In this document: one piece after another, positions 62,370 through 64,000 of the stretch
Numbering within the stretch: the stretch's first letter is position 1
Layout of the letters: each line of letters starts with the position of its first letter
From: Brevibacterium sp. RIT 803
Lineage (GTDB): Bacteria; Actinomycetota; Actinomycetes; Actinomycetales; Brevibacteriaceae
Direction: 5' to 3'
DNA: 64,000 nt
Assembly (NCBI RefSeq): GCF_016892625.1
Contig: NZ_JAFEMW010000005.1
Span: 434,001 to 498,000, forward strand
Position numbers and translations under genes: made by a program
The notes under the pieces: model-generated
What the model saw: the letters and a program-made list of their open reading frames with translations, nothing else
Databases searched by the model: none
What the model was told of the DNA's origin: nothing

Positions 62370-62945
62370 ATGGCATTCCCTGCCAAATTTCCGTCGCTGA
62401 ACGCGATGGAGATGACCGATGAGGCCCGACAGACTCTTGTCAGAGTGCTGAGAGTGGCATTTCCACATGAGAATTTTCCTGATGGCCCGTACGAACGGAC
62501 TGCCGACAAGATCCTTGTCGAAGCCGACGCCGAGACCTGGTTTCGGGTGGCTCTCATCCAAGGACTGCAGTCACTTGACCAGCTCTCCGACAAGAGCTTC
62601 TGCTCACTGGGTGACGATGAAGCACTGCGGGTGCTGCGCCGGGTCGAAGGCACGGAGTTCTTCGGGTTCGTCCGCCGCACCGCAGCGCTCGGTCTCTACG
62701 ACGATGAAGAGGTGTGGGAGATCCTGGGATACCAAGGACCGTCGTTCGACCTGGGCGGCTATGTCCATCGAGGATTCAACGATCTGGACTGGCTGCCCGA
62801 ACCGCGCATCATCTATCCGGAGGGCGAGGACCTGCCGGAACTCGGTCCAGGTGCACACCTGGGACCGCAGACGGTCAACGTGGCAGACGAATCGACGAAT
62901 CAGCCGAGCGCTGAGCAGGCCGAAATGGGCGAGGTGAAGAAATGA
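62370..62945 (+). CDS. Gluconate 2-dehydrogenase subunit 3 family protein
   Basis: A 191-residue small subunit of a membrane- or FAD-dependent dehydrogenase. ALGLYDDEEVWEILGYQGPSFDLGGYVHRGFNDLDWLPEPRI (about 105-146) is the family core. No signal peptide or Tat motif is present at the start (MAFPAKFPSLNAMEMTDEAR), unlike many relatives. AAAGGAG precedes ATG 62370. It overlaps the GMC oxidoreductase gene by four bases, the standard subunit pairing. Confidence 0.85.
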   Translation: MAFPAKFPSLNAMEMTDEARQTLVRVLRVAFPHENFPDGPYERTADKILVEADAETWFRVALIQGLQSLDQLSDKSFCSLGDDEALRVLRRVEGTEFFGFVRRTAALGLYDDEEVWEILGYQGPSFDLGGYVHRGFNDLDWLPEPRIIYPEGEDLPELGPGAHLGPQTVNVADESTNQPSAEQAEMGEVKK

Positions 62946-64000
62946 TGGCAGCGAAACCAGCGTCCGGTGGCAGTGTCACCGGCTACAGCATCGACAAGAA
63001 CGACGAAGCAGTCGTCATCATCGGATCCGGTGCCGGAGGTGGCACGCTCGCGTATGAGCTGACGGCCAAGGGAATTCCCGTCGTCGTCCTCGAAGCAGGT
63101 CCCCATCTGGGACATGACGATTACGTCAACAACGAATGGGAAGCGTTCAACCAGATGGCCTGGCTGGATCCGCGGACGACGACCGGATCGTGGCGAATCG
63201 CGCAGGACTTCCCCAACCTGCCGGCATGGATCGTCAAAGCCGTCGGAGGCACGACGACCCACTGGTCCGGAGCCACCCCGCGTTTCAAGAATCATGAGTT
63301 CCGTGCCCGCAGCGTCTATGGACGCATCGAAGGAGCCAATCTCCTCGACTGGCCGATCACACTCGAAGAAATGGCGCCGTACTACGACCGAGCCGAGAAA
63401 TCGATGGGCTCGACACACGTCCACGGACGTCCGCCCCTGCCGGCGAACAACAACTACAAGGTCTTCGCCAACGGCGCCAAGGAGGTCGGGTACCGTTACT
63501 ACGCCACTGGCCCCTATGCGACCAATGCCGAGGAATACGATGGTCGTCCCGCTTCGATCCAGGATGGCTTCAACTTCCAGGGAGACAAGAACAAGTCGAA
63601 ATGGTCGACCCTGGTCAGAGAGATCCCACGAGCAGCGGAGACGGGCCTGCTCGATCTCCGTCCCGATTCTCAGGCCGTCCAGATCACCCATGATTCAGGA
63701 GGGAAGGCCGACGCCGTCCTCTACCTCGACGGGGAAGGAAATCTGCAGCGTCAGGCCGCCAAGCTGGTGTGCGTGGCCGGAAACTCGATCGAAACGTCCA
63801 GGCTGCTGCTCCTCTCCGGCACACCGAGCTTCCCCGACGGGCTCGCGAACTCCTCGGGACAGGTGGGGCGAAACTACATGCGCCACCTCACCGGGACAGT
63901 GTGGGGGCACTTCGACAAGCCCGTGCGAATGTACCGGGGTGAGACCATGGCCGGCGTCATCGCCGACGAGTCGATCCACGATCCCGACCGTGGATTCGCA
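62942..64000 (+). CDS. GMC-family FAD oxidoreductase, N-terminal part
   Basis: At least 353 residues, cut by the window edge. VVIIGSGAGGGTLAYELTAKG (24-44) is the FAD Rossmann motif, then VVLEAGPH, and VGGTTTHWSGATPRF (about 101-115), the second flavin block of gluconate or sorbitol dehydrogenase large subunits. NSIETSRLLLLSGT near 281-294 is the GMC signature-2 region. ATG 62942 overlaps the subunit-3 stop (ATGA). With that subunit it would oxidise a sugar acid, polyol or alcohol; the substrate is not visible. Confidence 0.93.
   Translation, partial: MMAAKPASGGSVTGYSIDKNDEAVVIIGSGAGGGTLAYELTAKGIPVVVLEAGPHLGHDDYVNNEWEAFNQMAWLDPRTTTGSWRIAQDFPNLPAWIVKAVGGTTTHWSGATPRFKNHEFRARSVYGRIEGANLLDWPITLEEMAPYYDRAEKSMGSTHVHGRPPLPANNNYKVFANGAKEVGYRYYATGPYATNAEEYDGRPASIQDGFNFQGDKNKSKWSTLVREIPRAAETGLLDLRPDSQAVQITHDSGGKADAVLYLDGEGNLQRQAAKLVCVAGNSIETSRLLLLSGTPSFPDGLANSSGQVGRNYMRHLTGTVWGHFDKPVRMYRGETMAGVIADESIHDPDRGFA

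Overview
The window is one stretch of a high-GC bacterial chromosome, densely packed with catabolic, transport and regulatory genes. ATGA or GTGA stop-start overlaps are frequent, GTG starts are common, and several promoters sit so close to the start codon that the message should be leaderless. Gene content (MHS and MFS porters, TRAP and TTT uptake systems, a Cds1-like cysteine desulfhydrase, a CGNR zinc-finger protein, many acyl-CoA enzymes) suggests an actinobacterium. Brevibacterium or a close relative is my guess, from protein style only. I saw no rRNA, tRNA, CRISPR array, phage gene or transposase.

Layout: 1-3.5 kb holds the end of a GltS-like symporter, a membrane protein, an MFS exporter and a DUF1330 protein. 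3.6-12.3 kb is an acyl-CoA cluster (SCP2-type thiolase, AMP-dependent CoA ligase, two SDRs, a MOSC protein) around a complete TRAP transporter. Opposing it are a LysR gene, an IclR gene and a tandem-PPC protein. 15.2-18.1 kb pairs an M20 peptidase with an MHS transporter beside a LysR box. 18.9-26.7 kb is a peptide operon: lipoprotein, two permeases, cytosolic gamma-glutamyltransferase, fused ATPase and GntR regulator. A Cds1-like gene follows on the other strand. 27.9-30.8 kb holds an ArsR/AHSA1 pair and an MFS exporter divergent from a CGNR gene. 31-33.4 kb is an APC permease with a universal stress protein.

33.4-37.7 kb is a LacI-controlled operon (ACS-family porter, SDR, BKACE/DUF849 enzyme) closed by a perfect 19-bp terminator stem. 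Next come an FAH-family hydrolase and, sharing its terminator, a Gly/Gln-rich disordered protein. 39.8-47.5 kb combines two class III CoA-transferases, an HMG-CoA-lyase-like enzyme, TctCBA and IclR, which fits uptake and cleavage of a branched dicarboxylate such as 3-hydroxy-3-methylglutarate. 47.5-50 kb has a TetR/DoxX pair with clear operators, a second ArsR/SRPBCC pair and a decayed ArsR copy. 50-59.8 kb, on the minus strand, holds an amidase, MFS, MaoC, class III CoA-transferase, acyl-CoA dehydrogenase, MmgE/PrpD and CitE-like lyase, then a broken acyl-CoA dehydrogenase and a GntR regulator. Together these could degrade a C5 branched diacid. 60-64 kb has an ABM-fold protein, an SDR, an IclR regulator and a gluconate-dehydrogenase-subunit-3/GMC pair cut by the window edge.

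Two window-wide signals stand out. The octamer CGCCGAGG/CCTCGGCG occurs about 70 times by eye, many-fold above expectation, and is nearly absent from several blocks that look accessory. Ala/Ser/Gly/Thr-rich low-complexity linkers, several carrying that octamer, sit inside otherwise ordinary enzymes and transporters.
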